Positions 46,322 through 57,384 are shown, numbered from the stretch's first letter. The stretch is 64,000 nucleotides of DNA from Dyella terrae (GCF_004322705.1 NZ_SIZZ01000002.1:62001-126000), one strand, 5' to 3'. A program made the numbers and translations. Notes: a model not told the origin generated them from the sequence alone.

Positions 46322-48196
46322 ATGAGTCAGTTCGCCCTTTTAGGCAGTCGCCGGTTCTTGCCATTTTTCCTGACGCAGGCGCTGGGTGCGTTCAATGACA
46401 ACGCCTTCCGGAACGCCATGGTCATGCTGGTGGCATTTCAGATGTCACTGGATGACCAAACCGTGTCGCTGTACACAAATCTCGCGCCGGCATTGTTCAT
46501 CCTGCCATTCTTCCTGTTTTCCGCGACGGCGGGTCAGCTCGCGGAGAAGTACGAGAAAACGCGCATCATCCGCTACATCAAGCTCTTCGAGATCGCGGCC
46601 ATGGTGATTGCTGCCGTGGGTTTCATCACGCATCACACGACGTTGCTGCTCGTCGTCCTGTTTCTCATGGGTATGCATTCGACGGCGTTCGGACCAATTA
46701 AGTACGCGATCCTTCCGCAAGCGCTCAAGGCCCAGGAGTTGGTTGGCGGCAACGGCCTGGTGGAGACCGGAACACAGCTGGCCATGCTCATTGGCATGAT
46801 CGCCGGCAGCGCGCTCATGCTGATCGCTGGTGTCGGTCCGGTCGCGGCTTCGTGCGCGACGATTTTCATCGCCCTCATGGGGTACTTCGCCAGTCGCGCC
46901 ATTCCCCTTGCTCCTGCAACCGCGCCAAACCTGAAGTTCAGCTGGAATCCCTTCACTGAAACATCGAAAGTACTCAAGCTGACGCGCGACGATGCGGCTG
47001 TGTTCAATGCCGTGCTCGGCATTTCATGGTTCTGGTTCTTCGGCACGGTGCTGATTGCGCAGCTGCCCAATTACACGCGCATGAACCTCGGCGGCGACGG
47101 CACGGTAAACATGCTGGTGCTGACACTGTTCTCGATAGGGACGGGAGTCGGGTCGCTCCTGTGCGAGCGAATGTCGGGTCGCCGCGTCGAAGTGGGGCTT
47201 GTTCCACTCGGGGCATTCGGACTGACCCTTTTCGGGGTCGATCTATTCTTCGCCCGGTCGGGCCTGGCAACGGCGCATGGGCTGAACTGGCTGAGCTTCC
47301 TTCACAGTACCGGTAGTTGGCGCATCGCCTTCGACCTGACGATGATCGGTGTCTTCGCCGGCTTCTACGTCGTCCCCCTCTTTGCGTTCGTACAAAGCAG
47401 GACGCCGCCAGACAGGCTCTCGCGCGTTATCGCTGGAAACAACATTCTCAACGCGTTGCTGATCTGTCTCGCATCGGGCTTTGGGCTGGCACTGTCCGCC
47501 GCAGGTCTGCATCCGGCGCAAATCTTCCTCGCGACTGCCATTCTCAATGTCGCCGTCGCGGTTTACATCTTTACCCTTGTGCCTGAATTCTTGATGCGGT
47601 TCATCACCTGGATCCTGGTGAATACGCTCTATCGGGTGCGCGTGGACGGGACGCAGAACATTCCCGAAGAGGGCGCTGCGATACTCGTGTGCAACCACGT
47701 CAGCTACATGGATGCACTGTTGTTGATGGCCAATCTGCGTCGCCCCGTCCGCTTTGTCATGTACTACAAGATATTCGACATTCCATTGCTGAAATTCGTC
47801 TTCCGCACCGCAAAGGCCATCCCCATTGCGGGTCAGAAGGAGGATCCGGAAATCCTTCAAAAGGCTTATGAGGAGATCGACGCAGCGCTTGCCGATGGGC
47901 AGCTGGTCTGCATTTTCCCGGAGGGAGGGCTAACGAAGGATGGTGCCATGGCGCATTTCAAGCCGGGGGTCTTGCGAGTGCTCGACCGTCGACCGGTACC
48001 TGTCATTCCCATGGCATTGCGGGGACTGTGGGGAAGCGTGTGGAGCCGTCGCGATACGATGCTCCACCGTGCCCGCGTCCCACGTCGGTTCAGGGCGCGT
48101 GTAGAGCTGGTCGTCGGTCCGTCGATCGCTCCGGACTCAGTGCGGATGGATGCCATGGAAGAGCGTGTTCGTCAGTTGCGTGGCGATATGGCCTGA
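46322..48196 (+). CDS. Fusion: MFS lysophospholipid transporter (LplT-like) + PlsC acyltransferase
   Basis: 624 residues from the ATG at 46322. Residues 1-410 have about twelve helices and the LplT-type opening FLTQALGAFNDNAFRNAMVM. Residues 430-620 form a 1-acylglycerol-3-phosphate acyltransferase with NHVSYMDALLL (HxxxxD type) and CIFPEGGLTKDG. In E. coli LplT and Aas are separate, and Aas also has an acyl-ACP synthetase; that third domain is absent here. It probably imports and re-acylates lysophospholipid at the inner membrane. Confidence 0.88.
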   Translation: MSQFALLGSRRFLPFFLTQALGAFNDNAFRNAMVMLVAFQMSLDDQTVSLYTNLAPALFILPFFLFSATAGQLAEKYEKTRIIRYIKLFEIAAMVIAAVGFITHHTTLLLVVLFLMGMHSTAFGPIKYAILPQALKAQELVGGNGLVETGTQLAMLIGMIAGSALMLIAGVGPVAASCATIFIALMGYFASRAIPLAPATAPNLKFSWNPFTETSKVLKLTRDDAAVFNAVLGISWFWFFGTVLIAQLPNYTRMNLGGDGTVNMLVLTLFSIGTGVGSLLCERMSGRRVEVGLVPLGAFGLTLFGVDLFFARSGLATAHGLNWLSFLHSTGSWRIAFDLTMIGVFAGFYVVPLFAFVQSRTPPDRLSRVIAGNNILNALLICLASGFGLALSAAGLHPAQIFLATAILNVAVAVYIFTLVPEFLMRFITWILVNTLYRVRVDGTQNIPEEGAAILVCNHVSYMDALLLMANLRRPVRFVMYYKIFDIPLLKFVFRTAKAIPIAGQKEDPEILQKAYEEIDAALADGQLVCIFPEGGLTKDGAMAHFKPGVLRVLDRRPVPVIPMALRGLWGSVWSRRDTMLHRARVPRRFRARVELVVGPSIAPDSVRMDAMEERVRQLRGDMA

Positions 48197-48281
48197 TCGC
48201 TTTGGCTTGATTTGGGCGCGACCAACATGTCATCGACGATGGATGTGGCGAAGGGCATGCAAGGCGCGCCGCCCGCGCTCG

Positions 48282-49148
48282 TTAGCTCATCCAGCCCGCA
48301 ATCACGATCAACGCGACGACGCTCAACCAGGCGAGTAGCGCGCGGACGAAGGCGCTGCGCAGTCGCTTCAGCTCGGCCAGGACATCGCTGCGCTCTTCGG
48401 CGTACCCATCGCCAGCTTCGATATCGACCTGGATATCGGCACGTGCGGCGGCACCCAGGAAGCCGGGGCCGTCGCGCAGCCAGCTGCCGGGAATGGCCTG
48501 GCGATGCCACTCCTTCCACGCATGCACGACAGCATCCCAGTGGCCCACAAGGGCGAGGGTGAAAACGAGCAGCTGCGCGGGCAGCCAGTCCATGAAATGA
48601 GCGATGGCGCGCGAAGTGGATTTTGCTTCCGGATCCAGATCGAACGGGCCGCGCGCCAGGGTCTGCGCGAGTCGGTACAGCAGCGCGCCCGCGGGACCGA
48701 GAATGAAGAACCACAGCAGCACGCCAAAGCGGCGCCGCAGCGCGGCGTAGGCAACGGCTTCGCCGACCGCGATGGCGTTCCACGCGATCGGTTCGCCGTC
48801 ATCGGTTAGCGATTGCACGGCGGCTTGCTGGCTTGCTCCATCCGGCGCGCGCAGGATCGCCTCCAGGTCGGCCTCGTAAGCGTGAGGTCCGAAGGCATAC
48901 AGCAGCACAACCAGCGCGAATGCCAGCCGGAACAGGTCGGCCATCGGCAGAAGGCCAATCAACCACAGTGCGAGCAAACAAAGGGCTACCGGAACCAGTA
49001 GCGCAAGGAGCACGCGCCCCGTTCCCGAGGTGTCACCAATTTGCGTCACCCAGCGGCGAAAACCGCCATCGCCACGCCAGTGCGCAAGGTGGGGCTGCAG
49101 GTGGAGCAGACCGATGGCGATGAGGGCGGCGAGCAGACTGACGGCCAT
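48282..49148 (-). CDS. ampE: AmpE-like inner-membrane protein
   Basis: 288 residues from the ATG at 49148; nine extra residues from an upstream in-frame start were left out. About four to five membrane helices with AYALRRRFGVLLWFFILGP-type motif (here YAALRRRFGVLLWFFILGP) and HFMDWLPAQLL, which match the AmpE/CobD-related family. AmpE is a membrane partner of AmpD in beta-lactamase induction in enterobacteria; ampD is not adjacent here, so the name rests on family only. E. coli AmpE has 284 residues. Confidence 0.72.
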   Translation of the reverse strand: MAVSLLAALIAIGLLHLQPHLAHWRGDGGFRRWVTQIGDTSGTGRVLLALLVPVALCLLALWLIGLLPMADLFRLAFALVVLLYAFGPHAYEADLEAILRAPDGASQQAAVQSLTDDGEPIAWNAIAVGEAVAYAALRRRFGVLLWFFILGPAGALLYRLAQTLARGPFDLDPEAKSTSRAIAHFMDWLPAQLLVFTLALVGHWDAVVHAWKEWHRQAIPGSWLRDGPGFLGAAARADIQVDIEAGDGYAEERSDVLAELKRLRSAFVRALLAWLSVVALIVIAGWMS

Positions 49149-49503
49149 GCGAAGACTCCCGTACGTTGCTGGCATTGTAGCCGCGGGCTGGCTCGCTGGG
49201 CACGTCGGGTGTGAGGGCGACGCGTTCGGCTTCAGACCGCGGCGGATGCCTGTGTCGTTGTTGCTCGATCAGTCACGCGCGCTAGCTGGACGAATATCGC
49301 AGCGCGGGCGCCGGCAGTGCCCCATCGGTGACGCGCTGCGCTGCTGAGCATCACTTATGTTGCTTCGCTGTTCCGCCTGCCCAGTAGTGCGCCACGCTCA
49401 GTGATGGCTACTCACGGCTGGACTCACCCGGCCGGGCGAATCAACCAAGCCGGAAACACTACCGCGACCTGGCGGATGGACGGCGACTCATGGGGATGAG
49501 CAC
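49149..49503. other. Gap between ampE and nudC; no gene found
   Basis: About 355 bp. No credible open frame, hairpin with T-run or tRNA. The promoter of ampE must lie at the left edge. Confidence 0.35.
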
Positions 49504-50499
49504 TCAGGCCACCGGACGTTCGGCGCGCGCAGCGCGGGCGTCCCTCACTGCGGATTCAAGTTCGACGCCGGCGCGCATCTTCAACCAGTCCGATAACAAG
49601 CGATAGGACACCGAAAGCGGTGGCGATGGCAGAAAGCTTCCATCGGCGAGCCCGTCGAGAATCTGGGTGGGCGTAAACCAGCGGGCCTCTTCCAGCTCGT
49701 CGTCACGCAGACGGATCTCCGGTGAGAGTGCCTTGGCGAAGAAGCCCACCATCAGTGACGCCGGCAGCGGCCACGGTTGCGACGAATGGTAGAAAACATC
49801 ACCGACGGCGACGCCGGATTCCTCGGCGACTTCACGTCGCACCGCGTCTTCCAGCGCCTCGCCCGGCTCGATGAATCCGGCAAGCGTCGAGTATCGCCCT
49901 TTGGGCCAGCCGGCCTGGCGCCCGAGCAAGCACGCGCCCTCATGCTCTACGAGCACGATGATGGCTGCGTCGGTGCGCGGGAAATGCAGGCGGCCACATG
50001 AGGGATTGTTGCATTGGGCGCGATGGCCCGCGGCCACCATGACCAACTCGGTGCCGCAGCGGGCGCAATGAAGCGTCTCGCGTTGCCAGTGCGCCAGGCC
50101 TTTGGCATAGGCGAATAGCGCGGCTTCATCCGCAGGCAGTTGCAGCCCCGCATCACGAAGTCCTGCGCGCTGGGCATGGAGCGATTCCGCCAAACTGCCT
50201 GCGCGTTCCACGTCATCGACGGCAATCATGAAGTGCGGTCGCCCGTGGGCGATGCCCAGGAGACTGGCGCGATGATCGCCAAGCAGGCGTTCCCGTTCGG
50301 CGGCGGTCAACCAGCGCAGCAGCATGTCATCGCGCTGCACGAAGGTCTCGCCCAGCGGATCGATCACGATGAAACGTGCGCCAGCCGAAGCAGCGAGGTC
50401 GTTGACCCAGGCCGTGTCCTCGCGCCGTTCAGCCACGCGATCAAGCACCAGGCTGAGCCCGGCGAACGTGTTGGGCCGCGGCGGTGCGATCGGGGTCAT
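49504..50499 (-). CDS. nudC: NADH pyrophosphatase / RNA de-NADding enzyme NudC
   Basis: 331 residues. A zinc ribbon (HCARCGTELVM with the second pair in CNNPSCGRLHFPR) precedes the Nudix box GFIEPGEALEDAVRREVAEE, where the glutamates bind metal; the SQPWPLPASLMVGF segment marks NudC. It hydrolyses NADH and removes NAD caps from RNA. It is followed at 10 bases by erpA's stop region on the same strand, with the nudC start at 50499 just before erpA's end. Confidence 0.93.
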   Translation of the reverse strand: MTPIAPPRPNTFAGLSLVLDRVAERREDTAWVNDLAASAGARFIVIDPLGETFVQRDDMLLRWLTAAERERLLGDHRASLLGIAHGRPHFMIAVDDVERAGSLAESLHAQRAGLRDAGLQLPADEAALFAYAKGLAHWQRETLHCARCGTELVMVAAGHRAQCNNPSCGRLHFPRTDAAIIVLVEHEGACLLGRQAGWPKGRYSTLAGFIEPGEALEDAVRREVAEESGVAVGDVFYHSSQPWPLPASLMVGFFAKALSPEIRLRDDELEEARWFTPTQILDGLADGSFLPSPPLSVSYRLLSDWLKMRAGVELESAVRDARAARAERPVA

Positions 50500-50509
50500 G
50501 GGATGCCGT

Positions 50510-50887
50510 TCAGGCCGAGAATGACGAGCCGCAGCCGCAGGTGGTTTTGGCGTTTGGATTGCGGATCACGAACTGCGAGCCACTGAGGCTTTCCGCATAG
50601 TCGATTTCCGCGCCCATCAGGTACTGCAGCGACAGCGGATCGACCAGCAGGGTGACGCCTTCGCGCTCAAGCGCCAGGTCGTCCTCTGCCTGGGCTTCAT
50701 CAAACGTGAAACCGTACTGGAAGCCGGAACATCCGCCGCCAGAAATGTAGACGCGCAGCTTCAGTGCCGGATTGCCCTCTTCAAGGATCAATTCGTGCAC
50801 TTTGTGCGCAGCCGCTTCGGTAAACACCAGGGGTGCGCCGGTGCTGCGGTAATCGGGAACGGTAGGAAAGGGGACGACGGTATCCAT
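50510..50887 (-). CDS. erpA: Iron-sulfur cluster insertion protein ErpA
   Basis: 125 residues from the ATG at 50887; an upstream in-frame start adds 12 unconserved residues. A-type carrier motifs: [15 protein letters not shown] with the first cysteine, and [10 protein letters not shown] with the C-terminal CxC pair. It delivers 4Fe-4S clusters to targets such as IspG/IspH. It is upstream of nudC on the same strand, 10 bases away, so they may share a transcript. Confidence 0.94.
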   Translation of the reverse strand: MDTVVPFPTVPDYRSTGAPLVFTEAAAHKVHELILEEGNPALKLRVYISGGGCSGFQYGFTFDEAQAEDDLALEREGVTLLVDPLSLQYLMGAEIDYAESLSGSQFVIRNPNAKTTCGCGSSFSA

Positions 50888-51027
50888 GTGCTGCTTTATG
50901 GGGCCGCTGAGCGTTGGCTGCAAGGATACCGCGCCTGGACGGGCAGGGTGTCGCCCGCTGGTTGAGATGGTCAGCTTGGTGCCTCGCCCCGTCAGGCCAT
51001 GCCCTCCATGGCGCCAGGCAGGCCAAT

Positions 51028-51453
51028 TCAGGCCGGGACGGCGTCATCCAGGCCCAGTGCCGCCACCGGATCTTCCTGAGGGCGGGTAATCTGGTGCGAC
51101 ATCCGTCCATTCACCTGCGCACCGGCTGCCATTTCCAGCAGGTTGTAGCTGACGTCGCCCGAGATCCTTGCCTGGGGAGCCAGCTCCAGCTTCTCGCTCA
51201 CGACGATGTTGCCCTGCACCGGCCCATTGATGACCGCGTGGGGAACGCGAATGTCGCCCTTGATGTGGCCCGATTCGCTAAGGGTAAACACGGCGTCGGA
51301 ACCCTCGCCGATAACGGAGCCTTCCACGCGCCCATCCAGGTGCAGTGCGCCGCTGAAGCGCAGATCCCCCGTAACGGTCGTGCCGCGGGCGATGAGGCTG
51401 GTGTCATGGCTGTGGTCGGGCTGGGCGCGGTCGTTGCGCTTACGGCTTAGCAT
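51028..51453 (-). CDS. Bactofilin (polymer-forming cytoskeletal protein)
   Basis: 141 residues. The central beta-helix, with short repeats around [20 protein letters not shown] and [11 protein letters not shown], is the bactofilin DUF583 fold. It forms filaments at the inner membrane that help cell shape or envelope location. Its start overlaps the end of the upstream coiled-coil membrane gene by 14 bp. This order (coiled-coil membrane protein then bactofilin) suggests the two act together. Confidence 0.88.
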   Translation of the reverse strand: MLSRKRNDRAQPDHSHDTSLIARGTTVTGDLRFSGALHLDGRVEGSVIGEGSDAVFTLSESGHIKGDIRVPHAVINGPVQGNIVVSEKLELAPQARISGDVSYNLLEMAAGAQVNGRMSHQITRPQEDPVAALGLDDAVPA

Positions 51454-52192
51454 CGGTTTCCCCTTCGGTCTTTGTCATGGCACCAGCCAGAGCATCGCTC
51501 CACGCCACCGTGCGGGTGACGGGCGATCCGCCATCGGGCGTGACATCGATCCGGATTCGGTTCGGTCGCACGTCGGCCGGCAGCACGATGGTGGCGTGCA
51601 ATTGCTGGAAATACTTAAGCTTGAAGGGAATCCCTTCCTTCTGCGCGGCATCGCCCAGGCTTGCCCACGGCAACTGGACCACCTTGTTTGCGCGCAGCCC
51701 TTCCACGGTAACGGTGGCGATGCCAGCGATATCGTCGTTGCGGCGGGCGTTCTGGGTGAGACTGACCGAGAGGTTCCATCCGCGCGTCCCCTCGATCGGA
51801 CGCAAGCGAATTTCCTGGACGCGTACGCCCTCCTTCTGCGTGTCACTGCCCACCAGGCGGGCGTAGAAACCCAGATCGGCGCGCAAGCCGCTGATTTCTT
51901 CCTCGCGCTCCGTAAGGGAGCTGCGCAGCGACTGCTGCGCGATATCGGACACCTGGTTCGCGCGCTGCAGGTTGGCGACCTGCTGCTGCAGGGATTCGTT
52001 CTGGTCAGTCAGGGCGCGCACCTGCCGGTGCTCGCTGGCCGTGGGGGTGCCGCTGTGCACGGCCAGGCCAACGATCCATCCCGTCGCCACCATGCTGACC
52101 AGCCACGCACCGCCCAGCCACCACCAGCGACGCCGCGGAACGGCAGCGTCATGGGGGCGCACGACAAAGCGCGGTGGTGGGCGAGAAGCCAT
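51440..52192 (-). CDS. Inner-membrane coiled-coil protein (DUF6776-like)
   Basis: 250 residues from the ATG at 52192; 23 residues of upstream frame lack conservation. One N-terminal helix (WWWLGGAWLVSMVATGWIV, about 24-42) is followed by a coiled coil (LTDQNESLQQQVANLQRA) and a beta-rich domain. It is anchored in the inner membrane facing the periplasm. It overlaps the bactofilin gene by 14 bp. The DUF assignment is from layout and is moderate. Confidence 0.7.
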   Translation of the reverse strand: MASRPPPRFVVRPHDAAVPRRRWWWLGGAWLVSMVATGWIVGLAVHSGTPTASEHRQVRALTDQNESLQQQVANLQRANQVSDIAQQSLRSSLTEREEEISGLRADLGFYARLVGSDTQKEGVRVQEIRLRPIEGTRGWNLSVSLTQNARRNDDIAGIATVTVEGLRANKVVQLPWASLGDAAQKEGIPFKLKYFQQLHATIVLPADVRPNRIRIDVTPDGGSPVTRTVAWSDALAGAMTKTEGETDAKP

Positions 52193-52320
52193 GCTTGGCC
52201 CCGATTCGGCAAAACCCTGATATAGCCTTGAGTTGCCGGGAGCGTCAAGGAATCGCCGCACGCTTCAGATCGGCGTGCGGCGCATTCGGAAAGCTCTTAC
52301 GAAATTATTACGTCGACGTC

Positions 52321-52791
<471 letters not shown>

Positions 52792-52933
52792 TGTTGTTCT
52801 CCATGCAGCTTGGCCGACCGACTATACGAAGTTCGATCGTGCGATGACGGAACGCGAATGGAAATGGTTCGCCACAACGAAAGCCGCGCTCCCGCCGGAA
52901 GCACGGCTGACCAAACTACCTCGGGGAATGCTC

Positions 52934-53131
52934 TTAAGCCGTGACGATCGGCAAGGTCATCATGACCTGGTCGACGGCTTTGCTCAGGGTGGAGCGGGCT
53001 TCCTGCTCGCAGCAACCGCAGCAATCGGAACAGCCCGTGCGAGCCTGGAGCTCGGCAAAGCTATGCACGCCATCGGCCGCGGCGCGGCGGATGTCGTGGT
53101 CGGTGACGGCGTTGCACATGCAGATATACAT
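52934..53131 (-). CDS. bfd: Bacterioferritin-associated ferredoxin
   Basis: 65 residues from the ATG at 53131 (E. coli 64); an upstream in-frame start adds 13 residues over the Fur box and was rejected. The 2Fe-2S ligands are ICMC at residues 3-6 and CSDCCGCC from about residue 38. It donates electrons to bacterioferritin to release iron. A Fur-box match is 20 bp upstream, so it is expressed when iron is low. Confidence 0.93.
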   Translation of the reverse strand: MYICMCNAVTDHDIRRAAADGVHSFAELQARTGCSDCCGCCEQEARSTLSKAVDQVMMTLPIVTA

Positions 53132-53151
53132 GGCGCGCATTCGAACGCAAA

Positions 53152-53166
53152 TGCGAATGATTGTCA
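53152..53166 (-). promoter_or_regulatory. Fur box upstream of bfd
   Basis: TGCGAATGATTGTCA matches the 7-1-7 Fur consensus TGATAATNATTATCA at 11 to 12 of its 14 defined positions and lies 21 bp before the bfd start. It would repress bfd when iron is plentiful. Confidence 0.65.
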
Positions 53167-53196
53167 ACAATCTTCACATTGCCTGAGATCGGCCGT

Positions 53197-53745
53197 TCAG
53201 GCGGCCTCGCGGCCCTTGGTCGGCGGGCCGCCTGGATCGTCATGGGGCAGCGGGCCCAGCTCGAGGCTCAGCAGGGTTTCCACCAGCGGGGCAAACTGGC
53301 GAAGTGCCCGCTCGTAGACCTGGCGCTTGAAGTTCACCACGTGGTTGGCCGGGTACCAGAAATCCACCCAGCGCCAGATGTCGAACTCCGGCTTTTCGCT
53401 GGCATCCAGGCGCAGGGCGTCTTCGCCCCCGACCAGGCGCAGCAGGAACCAGACCTGCTTCTGGCCGATGCAGGTGGGGCGCTGGTGGTGGCGGATATAG
53501 CGGCTCGGAAGCTTGTAGCGCAGCCAGCCGCGCGTACTGCCAATGACTTCGACGTGCCCCGGGCACAGTCCGGTTTCTTCTTCCAGCTCGCGGTACATGG
53601 CCTCAAGCGGGGTTTCGTCGCTGCGCATGCCGCCCTGGGGAAACTGCCAGCCATCACGATTGACGCGGCGCGCCCAGAACAGGCGGCCGTCGGCGTTCAG
53701 CAGCACGATGCCCACATTGGGTCGGTAGCCATCGACGTCGATCAT
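53197..53745 (-). CDS. rppH: RNA pyrophosphohydrolase RppH
   Basis: 182 residues. N-terminal [21 protein letters not shown] and the Nudix box [20 protein letters not shown] are the RppH signature; the W-rich [12 protein letters not shown] segment is typical. It removes pyrophosphate from 5' triphosphate mRNA ends to start decay. It follows bfd upstream on the minus strand, with its own start at 53745. Confidence 0.94.
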   Translation of the reverse strand: MIDVDGYRPNVGIVLLNADGRLFWARRVNRDGWQFPQGGMRSDETPLEAMYRELEEETGLCPGHVEVIGSTRGWLRYKLPSRYIRHHQRPTCIGQKQVWFLLRLVGGEDALRLDASEKPEFDIWRWVDFWYPANHVVNFKRQVYERALRQFAPLVETLLSLELGPLPHDDPGGPPTKGREAA

Positions 53746-53922
53746 GTCTTCTCCTGGGGGCTTACGGCGTTACGGTCGATCGGCAACACCTTGTTCCCGT
53801 GGACGATTCAACCACAGCGCGCAAATCGTCAGCAAGCGAAGGCTTGAACGTGATTCCAATCCACTTTAAACTGCCGGGCCCTCGCCGGGGTCAACCTATG
53901 ACTCCGCACTGCAGGAATCCGT

Positions 53923-53999
53923 GGCTAGGTAGCTCAGCTGGTCAGAGCGCGGCACTCATAATGCTGAGGTCGGCGGTTCGATCCCGCCTCTAGCCACCA
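53923..53999 (+). tRNA. tRNA-Met (elongator, CAU anticodon)
   Basis: 77 nt with encoded CCA. The acceptor stem GGCTAGG pairs with TCTAGCC. The anticodon loop is CTCATAA, anticodon CAU, and the flanking GCTCAGCTGGTCAGAGCGC is of the elongator metT/U type. It differs clearly from the tRNA-Ile2 at 16004. It lies 108 bp upstream of queD on the same strand. Confidence 0.88.
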
Positions 54000-54106
54000 T
54001 TTTCCTTCGCTTGGTTTTTTCCCTGGTTTCCGTGCATTCCCTCCGGTCGGCCCCGTGTCGCGGCGCTCATCGGGCGTGAACGGATCTCGACGATAGAATT
54101 CGGCCC

Positions 54107-54469
54107 ATGCACATCTTCAAGCTGTTCCATATCGAAGCCGCCCATCGCCTGCCCCACGTGCCGGAAGGCCACAAGTGCGCGCGCCTGCATGGCCATTCGT
54201 TCCGTGTGGAAATCCATGTGAGCGGCGAGCCCGATCCGAAGCTCGGCTGGGTGATGGATTTCGCCGACGTCAAGGCGGCCTTCGCGCCGCTTTACGACCA
54301 GCTCGACCATCACTACCTCAACGACATCGAGGGCCTGGAGAATCCCACCAGCGAGATGCTGGCGCGCTGGATCTTTACCCGATTGTCGAAAGACCTCCCG
54401 GGTCTGGACAAGGTCGTGGTCCACGAGACCTGCACCTCCGGTGCAAGTTGTAGCCGTGACAGTTTCTGA
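54107..54469 (+). CDS. queD: 6-carboxy-5,6,7,8-tetrahydropterin synthase
   Basis: 120 residues (E. coli 121). It opens with [11 protein letters not shown] and has [13 protein letters not shown], where the His residues bind zinc and the Cys is catalytic; HHYLNDI and the final [10 protein letters not shown] segment complete the active site. It makes the pterin precursor of queuosine from dihydroneopterin triphosphate. No other que gene is adjacent. Confidence 0.95.
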   Translation: MHIFKLFHIEAAHRLPHVPEGHKCARLHGHSFRVEIHVSGEPDPKLGWVMDFADVKAAFAPLYDQLDHHYLNDIEGLENPTSEMLARWIFTRLSKDLPGLDKVVVHETCTSGASCSRDSF

Positions 54470-54527
54470 CGCGGCACAGCATTTCATCCGCTTGTCATAG
54501 TTCACTGTTTTACATGAACTTTTGAAG

Positions 54528-54557
54528 TTGGATCGATTCGTTCAGAAAAATTATATT
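54528..54557 (+). promoter_or_regulatory. Probable promoter of the phasin gene
   Basis: TTGGAT (54528-54533), 18-bp spacer and TATATT (54552-54557), 65 bp upstream of the phasin start, in an AT-rich island of an otherwise GC-rich region. Confidence 0.5.
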
Positions 54558-54622
54558 GCACCGCACCAAACGGCTTGCTAGGCTTTGTCCTACCAACCCA
54601 TCTTCCCGTGAGGGAGCAAGCC

Positions 54623-55015
54623 ATGTCGCAGCAACTGAACACCCAGGTTTTCACCTACGCCAAGCAGTTCATCGATAACGCCTTCAAGGCGCAGTCGGTT
54701 GCACTGAGCAGCCTGGAGAAGGTCGTTTCCCTGCAGGTCCGCGCGCTGGAGAGCCAGTCGCAGTCCGCCGCCGATTTCATCAGCGACGCGTTCGAAACCC
54801 GCGACGCCGATGGCCTGCGTTCCCTGTGGGAAAAGGGCGCTGCCGTGGCTCGCGAGAACTCCGAGCGTGCCGTCGCCCTGACCCAGGAAATCGCCGCTAT
54901 CTCCCAGAAGACCGCCGAGTCCCTGGGTGCGCTGGTGCAGGAGCAGCAGCAGGCCGCCAATGATGCCGTTGCCGCTCCGGTGGCTGCTGCCAAGAAGGCT
55001 GCTGGCGTCAAGTAA
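54623..55015 (+). CDS. Phasin family protein
   Basis: 130 residues from the ATG at 54623 after GAGGGAGCAAG; an earlier in-frame start adds 16 unconserved residues. Helical and amphipathic, with SQSQSAADFISDAFETRD and an Ala/Lys-rich tail (AAAKKAAGVK), as in Phasin_2 proteins that coat polyhydroxyalkanoate granules. No PHA synthase is nearby, so the role may be structural or stress-related. It has its own promoter and terminator. Confidence 0.85.
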   Translation: MSQQLNTQVFTYAKQFIDNAFKAQSVALSSLEKVVSLQVRALESQSQSAADFISDAFETRDADGLRSLWEKGAAVARENSERAVALTQEIAAISQKTAESLGALVQEQQQAANDAVAAPVAAAKKAAGVK

Positions 55016-55049
55016 TCGCTTTGCGTCGCGACCCCTCCGCGACGACCCA

Positions 55050-55078
55050 GGCCGGGCTGGCGACAGCCCGGCCTTTTT
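55050..55078 (+). terminator. Rho-independent terminator of the phasin gene
   Basis: A perfect 9-bp stem (GGCCGGGCT / AGCCCGGCC) with a 6-base loop and TTTTT. Confidence 0.85.
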
Positions 55079-55164
55079 GTTGTCCGCGCACATCTGCGCG
55101 TCCTCTTCCAGTGCACAAAGTGTGAATTTCCGCTGGCGGGACAAGTTGTCGCAGGGTTTTCAGC

Positions 55165-55194
55165 TTGTCGCTCCAAAGACCCCGCTGATATACT
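55165..55194 (+). promoter_or_regulatory. Probable promoter of the ATP synthase operon
   Basis: TTGTCG (55165-55170), 18-bp spacer and TATACT (55189-55194), 67 bp before atpI. It lies after the phasin terminator, so the atp genes start a new transcript. Confidence 0.6.
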
Positions 55195-55261
55195 TTTTCG
55201 GATTGAACCGTGGCCCGTCGCTGCATCGGTGCCGCCCAGTGCGAAACCGCGGGGACCTCAC

Positions 55262-55627
55262 GTGCTCAACAGTCTTGCCTCTGGCCGCCGTCTTGCGCTG
55301 CGCATCGTCATGCTGCAGCTGGGAATGGCGGTTGTTTTAGGCCTCGTCTTCCTCACGCAGGGCGTCCGCAGTGGTATCGCGGCCGCCTCGGGTGCTGCCC
55401 TTGTGGCGCTGGGTACCGCGCTGCTTGCTGCGCGCGCCTTTGCAGGATATGGCGGTGGCGGCATGACCATGGGCCGCCTGTTGATGGGCATGGTTTTGAA
55501 ATGGATCGCGATCGGCGGGGGGCTGATCCTGATCATGGGTAAATTCAAATTGCCGCCACTGGCCGCTATGACGGGGCTGGTGGCTGCGTACGCAATAAAT
55601 CTGCTGGCATTCAGATTCAAGGGTTAA
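55262..55627 (+). CDS. atpI: ATP synthase subunit I (AtpI)
   Basis: About 121 residues from a GTG at 55262; an in-frame GTG at 55229 is possible but has no ribosome site. Four hydrophobic segments, with GRLLMGMVLKWIAIGGGLILI near the third. AtpI is the conserved first gene of proteobacterial atp operons and may help c-ring assembly. atpB starts 3 bp after its stop. Confidence 0.8.
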   Translation: MLNSLASGRRLALRIVMLQLGMAVVLGLVFLTQGVRSGIAAASGAALVALGTALLAARAFAGYGGGGMTMGRLLMGMVLKWIAIGGGLILIMGKFKLPPLAAMTGLVAAYAINLLAFRFKG

Positions 55628-56464
<837 letters not shown>

Positions 56465-56517
56465 CGGTTGCTTTATCCGGTTTCGCTTTAATCCGCTTCG
56501 CCCTTAATCACCTTTAG

Positions 56518-56826
<309 letters not shown>

Positions 56827-56910
56827 TCAGGCGCGACAGGAGTCGCCGCGGCGCAATGGCGCTGCGGCGATCGGCGGTTTAACGCGTTACCGGAGTTATT
56901 TGGAAAGCTC

Positions 56911-57381
56911 ATGAATATCAACCTGACTTTCCTGGGCCAGATGGTCTCTTTTGCCATCCTGGTCTGGTTCACCACCAAGTTCATCTGGCCCCAGCTCAAT
57001 GCTGCCATCGAAGAGCGCCAGAAGAAGGTTGCCGAAGGTCTGGCCGCCGCTGAAAAGGCGCGCGCCGAACTGAAGGACGCCGACGCCAAGGTCGCCATCG
57101 AGATCAAGCAGGCCCGTCAGCAGGCTGCCGAGATCGTCGAGAAAGCCCAGCAGCAGGCCAACCAGATTGTCGACAAGGCCCGCGAAGACGCGGTTGCCGA
57201 AGCCGCGCGTCTGAGGGCTGCCGCCGCCGACGAGATCGTGAGCATGCAGCAGCGTGCACGCGAAGAGCTCCGTGGCTGGGTTGGCCGTCTGGCCGTGCAG
57301 GGTGCGGAAAAGATCGTTCAGCGCGAAATCGACGCGTCGGCCCACAAGGCCATGCTCGACCAGCTCGCAGCCGAGATCTGA
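56911..57381 (+). CDS. atpF: ATP synthase subunit b (AtpF)
   Basis: 156 residues, the E. coli length. One N-terminal helix ([19 protein letters not shown]) and a long charged coiled coil rich in Ala, Lys and Glu, which forms the peripheral stalk as a dimer. atpH begins 3 bp after its stop. Confidence 0.96.
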   Translation: MNINLTFLGQMVSFAILVWFTTKFIWPQLNAAIEERQKKVAEGLAAAEKARAELKDADAKVAIEIKQARQQAAEIVEKAQQQANQIVDKAREDAVAEAARLRAAAADEIVSMQQRAREELRGWVGRLAVQGAEKIVQREIDASAHKAMLDQLAAEI

Positions 57382-57384
57382 TCC

